The notes beneath the pieces were generated by a model, which did no database searches, was not told the DNA's origin, and was given only the letters and a program-made list of their open reading frames with translations. Below are positions 36,079-44,349 of a DNA stretch of 46,225 nt, piece by piece. Made by a program: the position numbers and the translations under genes. The stretch is from NCBI GenBank assembly GCA_013297985.1, contig JAAFIY010000016.1, positions 1 to 46,225 on the forward strand. Reading direction: 5' to 3'. Source of the DNA: Comamonadaceae bacterium. Its GTDB lineage: Bacteria > Pseudomonadota > Gammaproteobacteria > Burkholderiales > Burkholderiaceae_C. Position 1 is the first letter of the stretch, and every line of letters starts with the position of its first letter.

Positions 36079-37103
36079 TCCTTGATGTTGGCAAAGCGCA
36101 CGATGCGCTGGTATTGCGCAATGGCGCGCTGCTGATAGGCGCCCAAGGTTTCGTCGGCGCCAAAGAAGCTGGCGCCGCTGTCTTGCAGGCGTCGGCGCAC
36201 ATCGGGCGTGCTCAGGGTGTCAGCCAGCGCTTGGCGCAGCCGCGTTAGCACCGGCGCGGGCAGCTGTGCGGGGCCCCACAGGCCAAACCAGCTGGAGATG
36301 TCCACCCGCTTCAAGGCGGGGTGGTCGGCCAAGGGGGCAATCTCGGGGGCCACGGCGCTGCGGCGGGTTTCGGTGATGCCCAGCGCCGTCACCCGACCCG
36401 CGCGGATGTGCGGCAGCCCGCTGGACAACACAAACACCCCCAGCTCTAACTGGCCACCCACCAGGTCGTTGGTGAGCGGCGCTACGCCGCGATAGGGGAT
36501 ATGCACCATGAAGAGGCCAGCAGACTCTTTCACCATTTCGCCCGCCAGATGCAGCGCGGTGCCCACGCCCGATGAACCAAAGCTAAAGCGCCCTGGCTGC
36601 GCCTTGGCGGCCGTGATCATTTGGTCAAGCGATTTGAGCCCGCTGGCGGTCGACGCCACCAGCACCATGGGCTGTGACGCCACCAAGCCCACTGGCGTGA
36701 AATCGGCCACCGGGTCATAGCGCACCCGGGCGTTGATCAGGCGGGCAATGGCCATTTCATTGTTGGCACCCAGCAGCAGGGTGTGGCCATCGGGTGCGGC
36801 TTGGCGCACCCGATCCGCGCCGATGGTGCCGCCGCTGCCGCCCACGTTTTCAATCACCACCGGCTGGCCCAGGCGGCGCGACAGCTCGGCACCCACGGTG
36901 CGCGCCGTCAAGTCGGTGCTGCCGCCGGGCGGGTAGCCCACCACCAAGGTGATCGGGCGGTTGGGATAGTCACCCGCCGCGCCTTGGGCACGCGCGCTCA
37001 AGCCCGGCAGGGCGATGGCGCAGCTTGACAGCGCCCATTGCAGGGCCCGGCGGCGTCGGATGGAAGTGGGCGTAGGCAGCAACTTGGGCAAGGGCGAGGA
37101 CAT
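36075..37103 (-). CDS. Bug-family (TctC-like) periplasmic solute-binding protein
   Basis: A 342-residue periplasmic receptor. The signal peptide has RRRR near residue 17, a hydrophobic ALQWALSSCAIALPGL and cleavage around SARAQG. Mature start YPNRPITLVVGYPPGGSTDL is the hallmark Bug motif, and ENVGGSGGTIGADRV the second. Bug proteins bind small carboxylates and in Burkholderiales are far more numerous than TctAB permeases; none is encoded here. ATG 37103 has GGAG about 7 bases upstream and the signal peptide begins there; the longer open frame upstream has no family sequence. Translationally coupled to the aspartoacylase-like gene. Confidence 0.88.
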   Translation of the reverse strand: MSSPLPKLLPTPTSIRRRRALQWALSSCAIALPGLSARAQGAAGDYPNRPITLVVGYPPGGSTDLTARTVGAELSRRLGQPVVIENVGGSGGTIGADRVRQAAPDGHTLLLGANNEMAIARLINARVRYDPVADFTPVGLVASQPMVLVASTASGLKSLDQMITAAKAQPGRFSFGSSGVGTALHLAGEMVKESAGLFMVHIPYRGVAPLTNDLVGGQLELGVFVLSSGLPHIRAGRVTALGITETRRSAVAPEIAPLADHPALKRVDISSWFGLWGPAQLPAPVLTRLRQALADTLSTPDVRRRLQDSGASFFGADETLGAYQQRAIAQYQRIVRFANIKE

Positions 37104-37227
37104 ACGGACTCCATGGCATTCAATGAACGCGAAGCATCGATCGGTGCGATTCACGGTGATTGTGAGGGCGCCTCGGTGTTCGCCGGTGCTGAAACAGCAC
37201 AAACCAGTGCCAATGCGGCACGCAGGT

Positions 37228-38136
37228 TTAAGCGCGATTGGTGGCTGCCCACACCGCTTCGGCCACCGCACCCAACTGGCGTCGGGGCCGATAGATGCGC
37301 ACTTCAAACGGCACCGCGTCACTGCGCTGGCCCAGGCGCATCAGTTGTCCCTGGCGCAGTGGCGCGGCCACCAGCGACAAGGGCAACCACGCCAAACCCA
37401 GCCCCTTGGCCACCAGTTCGGCCAATGCGTCGGCCGAATCGCTGCGCAAGAGTGGTTGGGCGCTGGCCAGGTCTTGGCGGCTTAAGTGGTCATCCAACAG
37501 ACGGCCCAGGGCCAAGCCTTCGCTGTAGCCCAGCCACGGGCCTTGCGCCAGAAGGTTGGCGCGCTCAGTGGCAGCACCTGGGCGACGCGGGGCTGCGCGT
37601 GCCACCGGCACCAACTGATCGCGCGCCAAAGTCAGGTGCGCAAAACGCTGGCTAGACAGCGGTACTGACAGCGCGCTGTGCTCGTAGCACACCAGCAGAT
37701 CAATGTGGCCCTGCTCCAACAGGGCCACGCTGTCGGCCATGGCCCGGGTGAGCAAGAGCGCGCCCTGGGCTGCCCACACCCGGCGGTGCCGCGCCAGCCA
37801 GTCGGCCACCAGGGTGCGCGCCAAGGTGCGCCCCGTGCCCACGCGCAGCACTTGCGCTGACGCCTCCAAAGCTTGGCCCGAGAGCGCCACCGCCTGGCTG
37901 CGCGCCTGCGCCAGTCGCTGCAGCATGGGCTGGCTTTGATTGAGCAAATGCAGGCCCGCAGGGGTCAGGCGCACCGGCGAGCGGCCAGGCTCGACCAGGT
38001 CCACGCCCACCCAGGCCTGCAAGCTGCGAATGCGCCGCCCAAACGCGGGGTGCGTCACATGGCGCGCCGCCGCCGCCCGGGTGTAGCTGCCGTGCGCCTG
38101 CAAAGCCGCCAAGTCTTCTAACCATTTGATATCCAC
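37228..38136 (-). CDS. LysR-family transcriptional regulator
   Basis: A 302-residue LysR protein. The N-terminal helix-turn-helix is MDIKWLEDLAALQAHGSYTR, AAAARHVTHPAFGRRIRSLQ; the rest is the periplasmic-binding-like effector domain. H-P-A-F-G-R-R replaces the more common Q-P-A-L-S-R-Q. It begins with GTG 38136. It lies 124 bp upstream of the Bug/aspartoacylase pair in the same direction and may control it. The 28-bp gap to the divergent LysR gene is too short for two ordinary promoters, so at least one must start inside a coding sequence. Confidence 0.88.
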   Translation of the reverse strand: MDIKWLEDLAALQAHGSYTRAAAARHVTHPAFGRRIRSLQAWVGVDLVEPGRSPVRLTPAGLHLLNQSQPMLQRLAQARSQAVALSGQALEASAQVLRVGTGRTLARTLVADWLARHRRVWAAQGALLLTRAMADSVALLEQGHIDLLVCYEHSALSVPLSSQRFAHLTLARDQLVPVARAAPRRPGAATERANLLAQGPWLGYSEGLALGRLLDDHLSRQDLASAQPLLRSDSADALAELVAKGLGLAWLPLSLVAAPLRQGQLMRLGQRSDAVPFEVRIYRPRRQLGAVAEAVWAATNRA

Positions 38137-38164
38137 GGCGCACAGTCTCGCGCATCATTGCCGC

Positions 38165-39082
38165 ATGGATCGCTTCAAGGCCATTGAAACCTTTGTGGCA
38201 GTGGCCACGCGCGGCAGCTTGGTGGCAGCCGCACGCGCTGAGGGGGTGCTGCCTGCCGTGCTGGGCCGTCGGCTGGACGCCTTGGAGGCCCATTTGGGCG
38301 TGAAGCTCATGGTGCGCACCACGCGGCGCCTGAGCCTGACGCATGAGGGCAGCCAGTTGTTAGAAGATGCCCAGCGCCTGCTGGCCGATTGGGCCAGTGC
38401 AGAGGCCAGCGTCAGCGCCGGTGGCGTCAAACCCAGCGGGCATTTGCGCGTCACAGCACCTGCGGGCTTTGGCCGCCGCCATGTGGCACCGCTGGTGGCC
38501 ACATTCGCGCTGGCGCACCCCGATGTCACCGTGTCGCTCAACCTGTCAGACCGCGTGGTGGACATGGCCGCCGAGGGTTATGACTGCGCGGTGCGGGTGG
38601 GTGACTTGGCTGATTCGTCATTGGTGAGCATTCGCCTGGCTGACAACCGGCGCCTGTGCGTGGCCACGCCCGACTTTGTGCGCCGCCACGGCCTGCCGCG
38701 CCACCCCGATGATTTGCAGCGCCTGCCCTGCCTGGTGCTAAGCAGTGACGCATCGCAAACCCGAGGCTGGGCCTTTGCGGTGCCTGCGGAAGATGGTGCG
38801 CGCCGCGTGGTGCACCTGCGGCCCAGCGGTCGGCTGGATTGTTCAGACGGCCAGGTGCTGCACGCCTGGTGCCTGCAAGGCTTGGGCGTGGCCTGGCGCA
38901 GCATTTGGGAGGTGGCGGCCGATTTGGCCGCAGGCCAGTTGGTGGAGCTGCTGGCCGACTATGCCGCCCCGCCCAACGGCATCTACGCTGTGCTGCCCCA
39001 ACGCAAACACCTGCCGCTGCGGCTGCGCCTGTGGGTGGAGCACCTCAAGGCGCACTATGGGCGGGCAGCGTATTGGGGTTGA
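38165..39082 (+). CDS. LysR-family transcriptional regulator
   Basis: A 305-residue LysR protein. MDRFKAIETFVAVATRGSLV then AAARAEGVLPAVLGRRLDAL is the DNA-binding domain; LLEDAQRLLADW and the effector domain (GHLRVTAPAGFGRRHVAPLV) follow, typical of the DsdC/AaeR-like repressor/activator subgroup in beta- and gammaproteobacteria. ATG 38165 is the family start; no ribosome binding site is clear, and the open frame extends 13 codons upstream. It is divergent to the LysR gene at 37228-38136 and overlaps the 3' end of the GGDEF-EAL gene by 28 bp on the opposite strand. Target unknown. Confidence 0.87.
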   Translation: MDRFKAIETFVAVATRGSLVAAARAEGVLPAVLGRRLDALEAHLGVKLMVRTTRRLSLTHEGSQLLEDAQRLLADWASAEASVSAGGVKPSGHLRVTAPAGFGRRHVAPLVATFALAHPDVTVSLNLSDRVVDMAAEGYDCAVRVGDLADSSLVSIRLADNRRLCVATPDFVRRHGLPRHPDDLQRLPCLVLSSDASQTRGWAFAVPAEDGARRVVHLRPSGRLDCSDGQVLHAWCLQGLGVAWRSIWEVAADLAAGQLVELLADYAAPPNGIYAVLPQRKHLPLRLRLWVEHLKAHYGRAAYWG

Positions 39083-41334
39083 CGGGCCAAATCAGGGATC
39101 TGCCCCGCAGGCACCGGTCGGCTGAACAGATAGCCCTGAAACTGGTCGCAACCCCACTGGTGCAGCAGCTCGCGCTGTTCGGCGGTTTCCACGCCCTCGG
39201 CCAGCACTTGCAGGCCCAGGGAATGGCCCATGGCGATGATGGTGCGGCACAGCGTGGCGTCGCGGGGTTGCTGCTCAATGGCTTGCACAAAACTGCGGTC
39301 GATCTTGAGGGTGCCAATCGGGAAGCGGCTCAGGTAAGCCAATGACGAATGGCCGGTGCCAAAGTCATCAATGCTGATGTGCACCCCCATGGCGTGCAGC
39401 GCTTGCAAGGCGTCGACCGCGCGCTGCACATCGGTCATGAGCAGGCTTTCGGTAATTTCTAAGTCCAGGTCTTGCGCCGCCAAGCCCGTGTCAGCCAGCA
39501 CTTGGCGCACTTGGGCTGCGAAGTCGGCGCGCATCAACTGGCGCACCGACACATTCACCGCCATGCGCAGGCGCAGGCCGTGATCGCGTTGCCAGCGCGC
39601 CGCTTGCTCGCAGGCTTGGCGCAGCACCCAGTGGCCAATGCGCTCAATCAGGCCCATGTCCTCGGCGACCGGCACGAACACCGCCGGTGACACCGGCCCC
39701 ACGCCTGGCCGGTTCCAGCGCAGCAAGGCCTCTACGCCCACCACTGCGCCAGCGTCAGTACCGACGTGAAGATCGACCTGAGGCTGGTAGTGCAATTCAA
39801 ACGCGTCGCGCTCCACCGCAGCACGCAGGGCGTCTTCGAGTTCATTGCGTTCGCGCAGGGCCACGTCAATGCTGCGGTCAAAGTACTGGTGCCCCGCCCG
39901 GCCGCGCTCTTTGGCCATGTACATGGCCATGTCGGCCTGGCGCAGCAGGGTGGCAGCGTCGTCGCCGTCGCGCGGGAACACGCTCACCCCCATGCTGGCG
40001 CTGACCCGCATGGGACGGCCCTTGAGCATCAGTGGCGGGCGTAGCGCGTCTTGCAAGCGGTGCAAGGTGCGCTCTAGCGTGCTGTCGGCTTCCACTTGCG
40101 GGAGCAGCAAGACGAATTCGTCACCGCCGATGCGGGCCACGGTGTCGGTGTCGCGCAGCACGCCGCACAGGCGTTCGGCCACCACCCGCAGCAGTTCGTC
40201 GCCGCTGTCGTGTCCCATCACATCGTTCACGCTTTTGAAGCGATCCAGGTCCATGAAGACCACCGCTAGACAAGTGCTGTCGCGTCGCGCCTGTCGCAAG
40301 GCGCGGGCCAGTAGCTCGTCCATGAAGGCCCGGTTGGGCAGGCCGGTCAGGCTGTCGTGCAGCGACACATGCAGCGCGCGCTGCTCAGCGGCTTGGCGCT
40401 CTGACACCTCGCGGTGCAGGCTGTCCACCGTCAGCCGCAGCTCCTCAGTGCGGTCAGCCACACGTTGCTCAAGCTCGGCATGCAGGCGGGCGATTTCGGC
40501 CTCGGCCTGCCGCCGCGCGGTGATGTCCATGCAGATCCAGATCGAGCCTTGGCTCAGGTCAGCCGGCGCGACCGCCTTGGCTTGCACTTCGCACCACAAG
40601 GCTGAACCGTCGCTGCGGACGATTTCAAGCTGACCGCTGTAGGCCTCGCCGCGGCTCAGCGGCGCATACATGGTGGCCAAGGCATTCGCCCAGTCCGCCT
40701 CATGCAAGTACCAGCGGCGGGTGGGCATGCCCACCATGGCCTCGGGCGTGTAGCCCAACATGTCGGCAAAGGCGCGGTTGCAGCGGGTGACGTGGCGGTT
40801 TTGCAAAAACACAATGCCCACCATCGCGTGGTTCAAGATCAGCGATTGCTCATGCAAGGTGCTGCGCAGCCGCTCTTCGGCCTGGGTCAGCGCATCGACA
40901 TCGTCTTCGATCCAGATCGAGCCAGCGGCTGGGTCGGCCGGGTCAATCAGCCGACCGCTGAGCTGGCACCAAAACAGGCTGCCGTCTCGGCGGCTGAGCT
41001 GCAAGCGGGTGCGAAAGGTCTGGCCCTGCATCAGCTCGGGGTAGGCATGGGTGCCCACAAAGGCATAGGCCTCGTCGCTGGGGTACATCACCCGGCTGTC
41101 TAGGCCGGCGATTTGCACCGGGTCGTCGTAGCCGTGCATGTCGGCATAGCGGCGATTGCAGCGCTGCACTTTGCGGTCACGCACAAAGGCGATGCCCACG
41201 CCCGCGTTGTCCAAGATCACCTGCTGCTCGCGCAGGGCTTGCAGCAAGCCAGCGTGCAGGAAATCATCCTGCGCCGCCAAAGGGGCTTCGGGCGGGACTT
41301 CGGGTGGCGCAGAGGGGCCAGACGGCAACGTCAT
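39055..41334 (-). CDS. PAS-PAS-GGDEF-EAL cyclic di-GMP enzyme
   Basis: A 759-residue cytoplasmic protein without transmembrane segments. Two PAS/PAC sensor modules (about residues 35-150 and 155-275), each with an asparagine-rich N-R-R/N-R-A-F-A-D-M motif, are followed by a coiled coil (RQAEAEIARLHAELEQRVAD). The diguanylate cyclase domain has RIGGDEFVLLLP and an intact inhibitory site R-D-T-D five residues before it. The phosphodiesterase domain has V-E-A-L-L-R-W, DDFGTGHSSLAYL and LKIDRSFVQ, all intact. It can therefore in principle make and break cyclic di-GMP. ATG 41334 is used; ATG 41358 (eight residues longer) is equally possible. It is divergent from the TetR gene at 41464. Confidence 0.9.
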   Translation of the reverse strand: MTLPSGPSAPPEVPPEAPLAAQDDFLHAGLLQALREQQVILDNAGVGIAFVRDRKVQRCNRRYADMHGYDDPVQIAGLDSRVMYPSDEAYAFVGTHAYPELMQGQTFRTRLQLSRRDGSLFWCQLSGRLIDPADPAAGSIWIEDDVDALTQAEERLRSTLHEQSLILNHAMVGIVFLQNRHVTRCNRAFADMLGYTPEAMVGMPTRRWYLHEADWANALATMYAPLSRGEAYSGQLEIVRSDGSALWCEVQAKAVAPADLSQGSIWICMDITARRQAEAEIARLHAELEQRVADRTEELRLTVDSLHREVSERQAAEQRALHVSLHDSLTGLPNRAFMDELLARALRQARRDSTCLAVVFMDLDRFKSVNDVMGHDSGDELLRVVAERLCGVLRDTDTVARIGGDEFVLLLPQVEADSTLERTLHRLQDALRPPLMLKGRPMRVSASMGVSVFPRDGDDAATLLRQADMAMYMAKERGRAGHQYFDRSIDVALRERNELEDALRAAVERDAFELHYQPQVDLHVGTDAGAVVGVEALLRWNRPGVGPVSPAVFVPVAEDMGLIERIGHWVLRQACEQAARWQRDHGLRLRMAVNVSVRQLMRADFAAQVRQVLADTGLAAQDLDLEITESLLMTDVQRAVDALQALHAMGVHISIDDFGTGHSSLAYLSRFPIGTLKIDRSFVQAIEQQPRDATLCRTIIAMGHSLGLQVLAEGVETAEQRELLHQWGCDQFQGYLFSRPVPAGQIPDLARQPQYAARP

Positions 41335-41463
41335 GTGGCGCAGTATCCCCGCGCTCATCGCGCCTGAAAAGGTGGCACGTGGAATTGCGCATCGGGGTTT
41401 GCGCGTGCCGTTCATGCGGCTTTGCCCGGTGTGCGGGCGGCCGCGTGGAACAATGCGGCCGCG

Positions 41464-42084
41464 ATGGCGCGACCGATTTCCACCACCCACCAAGCCCAGC
41501 GCGACACGATCCTGGCCTGCGCCGCCGATTGCTTTGCGCAGGCGAGCTTTGCCGCCACCAGCATGAACGACATCGCCACCGCTTGCGGCACCAGCAAAGC
41601 GCGGCTGTACCACTACTACCCCAGCAAAGACGCGCTGTTGTTTGACTTGCTGCTGGCCTACACCGACCGCCTGCTGCTGCTGGTGGGCCAAAGCCAAGCC
41701 GCTGCGCAGCGCCAGCAGTTGTCAGACCGCGCCGCGTTGCATGATTTGCTGCGCCGGTTTTTGCGCGAATACGAAAGCTCCGCCAACCGCCACAAGGCCT
41801 TGCTGCACGACACGCCGTTTTTGAGCGACGCCCCCGGGCCGCTGGGTCAGCCCTCGCCGCGCCAGCAGGTGCTAGACCGTCAGCGCGACGTGGTGGCGGC
41901 CACCACCCGGCTGCTCAAAGCGGCTTTTCCCCAAAAAGTGCAGCCGCACAACCAAGCTTCGCTCACCATGATGTTGTTTGGCATGATCAATTGGACCTTC
42001 ACTTGGCTGCGCCCCGACGGCCCCATGAGCTACGAAGCCTTTGCTGACGAGGTGATGGCTTTGCTTGAAAAAGGGCTGGGTTGA
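41464..42084 (+). CDS. TetR-family transcriptional regulator
   Basis: A 206-residue repressor. Helix-turn-helix: ILACAADCFAQASFAATSMN, DIATACGTSKARLYHYYPSK, with a normal Y-H-Y-Y-P-S-K recognition end. The C-terminal helical ligand domain ends NWTFTWLRPDGPMSYE, resembling phenylacetate/fatty-acid type TetR proteins. Its TGA overlaps the gluconate kinase ATG (42082-42086). ATG 41464 matches family starts; the frame is open upstream. Possible targets are its own operon and the 34-base dyad before the MBL gene. Confidence 0.87.
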   Translation: MARPISTTHQAQRDTILACAADCFAQASFAATSMNDIATACGTSKARLYHYYPSKDALLFDLLLAYTDRLLLLVGQSQAAAQRQQLSDRAALHDLLRRFLREYESSANRHKALLHDTPFLSDAPGPLGQPSPRQQVLDRQRDVVAATTRLLKAAFPQKVQPHNQASLTMMLFGMINWTFTWLRPDGPMSYEAFADEVMALLEKGLG

Positions 42085-42635
42085 TGCGCGCCCCACCTGC
42101 GGGCCAGCCCGCGGCCTCACCTGCCGCCCCACCCGCCGCCGAGGCAGCCCGCTGGATGCTGGTGATGGGCGTCTCCGGCTGCGGCAAATCGGCGCTGGGC
42201 CGGGCGCTGGCATTGGCGCGTGGCGTGCCTTTTATTGAAGGCGACGCGTTTCACCCGCCCGGCAATCTTCAGAAAATGAGCCAGGGCTTGGCGCTGACCG
42301 ATACCGACCGGGCCGATTGGCTGCAGGTGTTGGCAGGCCAACTCAGCGGGCATGCCGATGGCGCAGTGCTGGCCTGTTCGGCCTTGAAGCGCGACTATCG
42401 CCAGCAACTGCGCGCAGCCGTGCCGCATTTGTTGACGGTGCATCTGGCTTTGACTCCGGCAGTGGCGCTGGCGCGCGTGTCGTCGCGGCCAGATCATTTC
42501 TATCCGCCGTCGCTGGTGGACAGCCAATTTGCCACCCTGCAAGACCCGGCCGGCGAAAAGGCGGTGGTCACGCTAGACGCCACCTTGCCCATGGCTGAGC
42601 TACTCTCACGCATCCCTAAAAATTTACCCATGTGA
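42084..42635 (+). CDS. gntK: Gluconate kinase
   Basis: A 183-residue kinase phosphorylating gluconate to 6-phosphogluconate. P-loop MGVSGCGKSALGRAL, then EGDAFHPPGNLQKMSQGLAL, TDTDRADWLQ, ACSALKRDYR and SRPDHFYPPSLVDSQFATLQ are all family landmarks in order. The first 23 residues (A/P-rich) exceed the usual start. Gluconate kinase and the KDG kinase 7 kb away both feed the Entner-Doudoroff route. A 10-bp inverted repeat begins in its last codons. Confidence 0.92.
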   Translation: MRAPPAGQPAASPAAPPAAEAARWMLVMGVSGCGKSALGRALALARGVPFIEGDAFHPPGNLQKMSQGLALTDTDRADWLQVLAGQLSGHADGAVLACSALKRDYRQQLRAAVPHLLTVHLALTPAVALARVSSRPDHFYPPSLVDSQFATLQDPAGEKAVVTLDATLPMAELLSRIPKNLPM

Positions 42636-42656
42636 AATCAATTACGCATGGGTAAA
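42623..42656. promoter_or_regulatory. 34-base inverted repeat upstream of the MBL-fold gene
   Basis: TTTACCCATG (42623-42632) and CATGGGTAAA (42647-42656) are perfect reverse complements, separated by 14 bases. The left arm lies in the last codons of gntK and the right arm 31 bp before the MBL-fold ATG. Arm spacing of about two helical turns suits a dimeric regulator. As RNA it could also form a stem, but there is no T-run after it, so an operator is more likely than a terminator. Confidence 0.5.
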
Positions 42657-42687
42657 CTCAAAACTGACTTCTTCCGGACTCGCCACC

Positions 42688-43668
42688 ATGAACAAAGCCT
42701 TCGCCAGCCAAGCCGATTTGGCCGACAAAAAGATCACGTTCGCGCAACTTAGCCCGCATTGCTGGGCGTACACCGCAGAAGGCGATCCCAACTCTGGCGT
42801 GATCATTGGTGACAACGCCATTTTGGTGAGCGACTGCACCGCCACCCCGCTGATGGCGCAAGACCTGATCGCCAAGATCCGCACGGTGTCGAACAAGCCC
42901 ATCAAATACGTGCTGCTCACCCACTACCACGCGGTGCGGGTGCTGGGGGCCAGTGCTTATGTGGCCGAAGGGGCAAGCGAGATCATTGCCAGCCGTGGCA
43001 CGCTGGAGTTGATTCGTGAACGCGGCGCGCAAGACATGCAAAGCGAAATTGATCGCTTTCCGCGCCTGTTTCGGGGCCAAGAAAGCATTCCCGGCCTGAC
43101 CTGGCCCAGCATGGTGGTGGGTGACGGTAAACCCGGCCGCCAAGGCAGCTTGAGCATCAATTTAGGCGGCGTGGTGGTGGAGATTTGGCACCCGGGTGCG
43201 GGCCACACGCGCGGCGATACGGTGGCCTTTGTGGAATCAGAAGGCGTGCTGTTCAGCGGCGACTTGGTGGAGTTTGAAGCGGGCGTGTACACCGGCGACG
43301 CCCAACTGGCCGAATGGCCCGCCACCCTGAAAGCGCTGCGCGCGCTCAATGCCACCGCCTTGGTGCCTGGCCGTGGTGAGGCAATGCGCGGCAATTCAGA
43401 AGTGAACCGGGCGCTGGACTACACCGAGCGCTGGGTGACCACGCTGTACCGCTGCGGCCAAGAAGCGGTGGCGGCCAAGATGGATCTAAAGGCCGCCATG
43501 GCCCACACCCGCAAGGCCATGGACCCGATTTTTGGCCAGGTGTTCATCTACGAACACTGCTTGCCATTTGATGTGAGCCGGGCCTACGACGAAGCCAGCG
43601 GCCTGAAGAACCCACGCATCTGGACGGCCGAGCGCGACCAAGAAATGTGGGCGGCGCTTCAGGCCTGA
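42688..43668 (+). CDS. MBL-fold metallo-hydrolase with degenerate first metal site
   Basis: A 326-residue cytoplasmic metallo-beta-lactamase-fold protein. The metal motif T-H-x-H-x-D-H reads THYHAVR (H79, H81; V83 and R84 replace Asp and His). Later ligands remain: WHPGAGHTRGD and LFSGDLVE. Loss of the Asp/His pair removes much of the second metal site, so at most one metal may bind. The same THYHAVR variant occurs in Burkholderiales homologs as far as I recall, so it is probably a subfamily trait. Alkyl-sulfatase or hydroxyacyl-hydrolase roles are unproven. A strong inverted repeat lies 31 bp upstream and a hairpin follows the stop. Confidence 0.82.
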   Translation: MNKAFASQADLADKKITFAQLSPHCWAYTAEGDPNSGVIIGDNAILVSDCTATPLMAQDLIAKIRTVSNKPIKYVLLTHYHAVRVLGASAYVAEGASEIIASRGTLELIRERGAQDMQSEIDRFPRLFRGQESIPGLTWPSMVVGDGKPGRQGSLSINLGGVVVEIWHPGAGHTRGDTVAFVESEGVLFSGDLVEFEAGVYTGDAQLAEWPATLKALRALNATALVPGRGEAMRGNSEVNRALDYTERWVTTLYRCGQEAVAAKMDLKAAMAHTRKAMDPIFGQVFIYEHCLPFDVSRAYDEASGLKNPRIWTAERDQEMWAALQA

Positions 43669-43697
43669 AAAACGGGCCTGAATAAGCGGCTAACAAA

Positions 43698-43732
43698 CAC
43701 GCCTGCAGCGCTGACTAGATCAGCGCGGCGTG
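43698..43732. terminator. Bidirectional terminator-like hairpin between convergent genes
   Basis: CACGCC (43698-43703) pairs with GGCGTG (43727-43732) and GCGCTGA (43708-43714) with TCAGCGC (43720-43726), with a TGCA bulge and a CTAGA loop. CTCACTTTTT follows on the plus strand and TTTGTTAG on the minus strand. It ends the MBL-fold gene and overlaps the stop codon of the opposing gene. Confidence 0.5.
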
Positions 43733-44274
43733 CTCACTTTTTCGCCATGGTTGGAGGCTTGCACCAAAGCGCTTTCGGCCATGAAATCGCTGAAGGTGAA
43801 ATCAGTGGGCGCGTCTAGCTCGGCCCGTGCGGCTTGTGCCTCGCGCGTTTGCACCAGCGAGGCCAGTTTGCGCAGCACCAGCAGCGAGCCAGGGTCCAGC
43901 ACCCGTTCGCTTTCATGCACGGCGGCTTGCAACTCGGCCCCGACCAAATGGGCGCGGCCGGCGTCGCTTAACTCCACCGCGCGCTGCAGTCGCATGGCCA
44001 CGCGGCGGGTGGCGGGGTAGCGGGCGCGGCCATGCACCGGGTGCAGGCGTGACAGCAGCAGCGCCACGCCGCCCAGCAGCAGTTGAAAGTCCAACAACTC
44101 GCCCCGGCCTTCCACGCGCGGTAGCTGAAACTCAGGGTGCCAGGGGTTAAAGGCATGGGCAGCCGCGCGGTCTAGCTCCATCAGGCTGGACAGCGGAAAG
44201 CTCAAGCTGGACTTGACCGCCGCGCCGCCAGAGCTGGCGCTGGGTGCAGATTGGGGGGCAGTGACAGTGACCAT
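43720..44274 (-). CDS. Conserved-looking hypothetical protein
   Basis: A 184-residue protein with no signal peptide or clear membrane segment. The first 30 residues are A/S-rich low complexity. Then come MELDRAAAHAFNPWHPEFQL, LDFQLLLGGVALLLSRLHPV (one hydrophobic helix) and a helical, Arg/Glu-rich C-terminal half (RRVAMRLQRAVELSDAGRAH, VLRKLASLVQTREAQAARAE). I do not recognise a family. Codon use matches the neighbours and the frame is uninterrupted, which supports a real gene; the start (ATG 44274) could instead be M32. It sits alone between the MBL gene (convergent) and the ABC protein gene (same strand, 75 bp upstream). Confidence 0.6.
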   Translation of the reverse strand: MVTVTAPQSAPSASSGGAAVKSSLSFPLSSLMELDRAAAHAFNPWHPEFQLPRVEGRGELLDFQLLLGGVALLLSRLHPVHGRARYPATRRVAMRLQRAVELSDAGRAHLVGAELQAAVHESERVLDPGSLLVLRKLASLVQTREAQAARAELDAPTDFTFSDFMAESALVQASNHGEKVSTPR

Positions 44275-44309
44275 GCAGGCACTGTAGAAGCGCCCAGCAT
44301 GGGCTAAAG

Positions 44310-44333
44310 CCCGAAATGCGGGGGCTTTTCGGG
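44310..44333 (-). terminator. Hairpin after the ABC protein gene
   Basis: CCCGAAA (44310-44316) pairs with TTTCGGG (44327-44333) around a 10-base G/C loop. It lies 17-40 bp after the ABC gene stop on the minus strand. The downstream T content is low (CTTTAG), so termination is only possible. Confidence 0.35.
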
Positions 44334-44349
44334 CCAGTTCATTGGGTGG

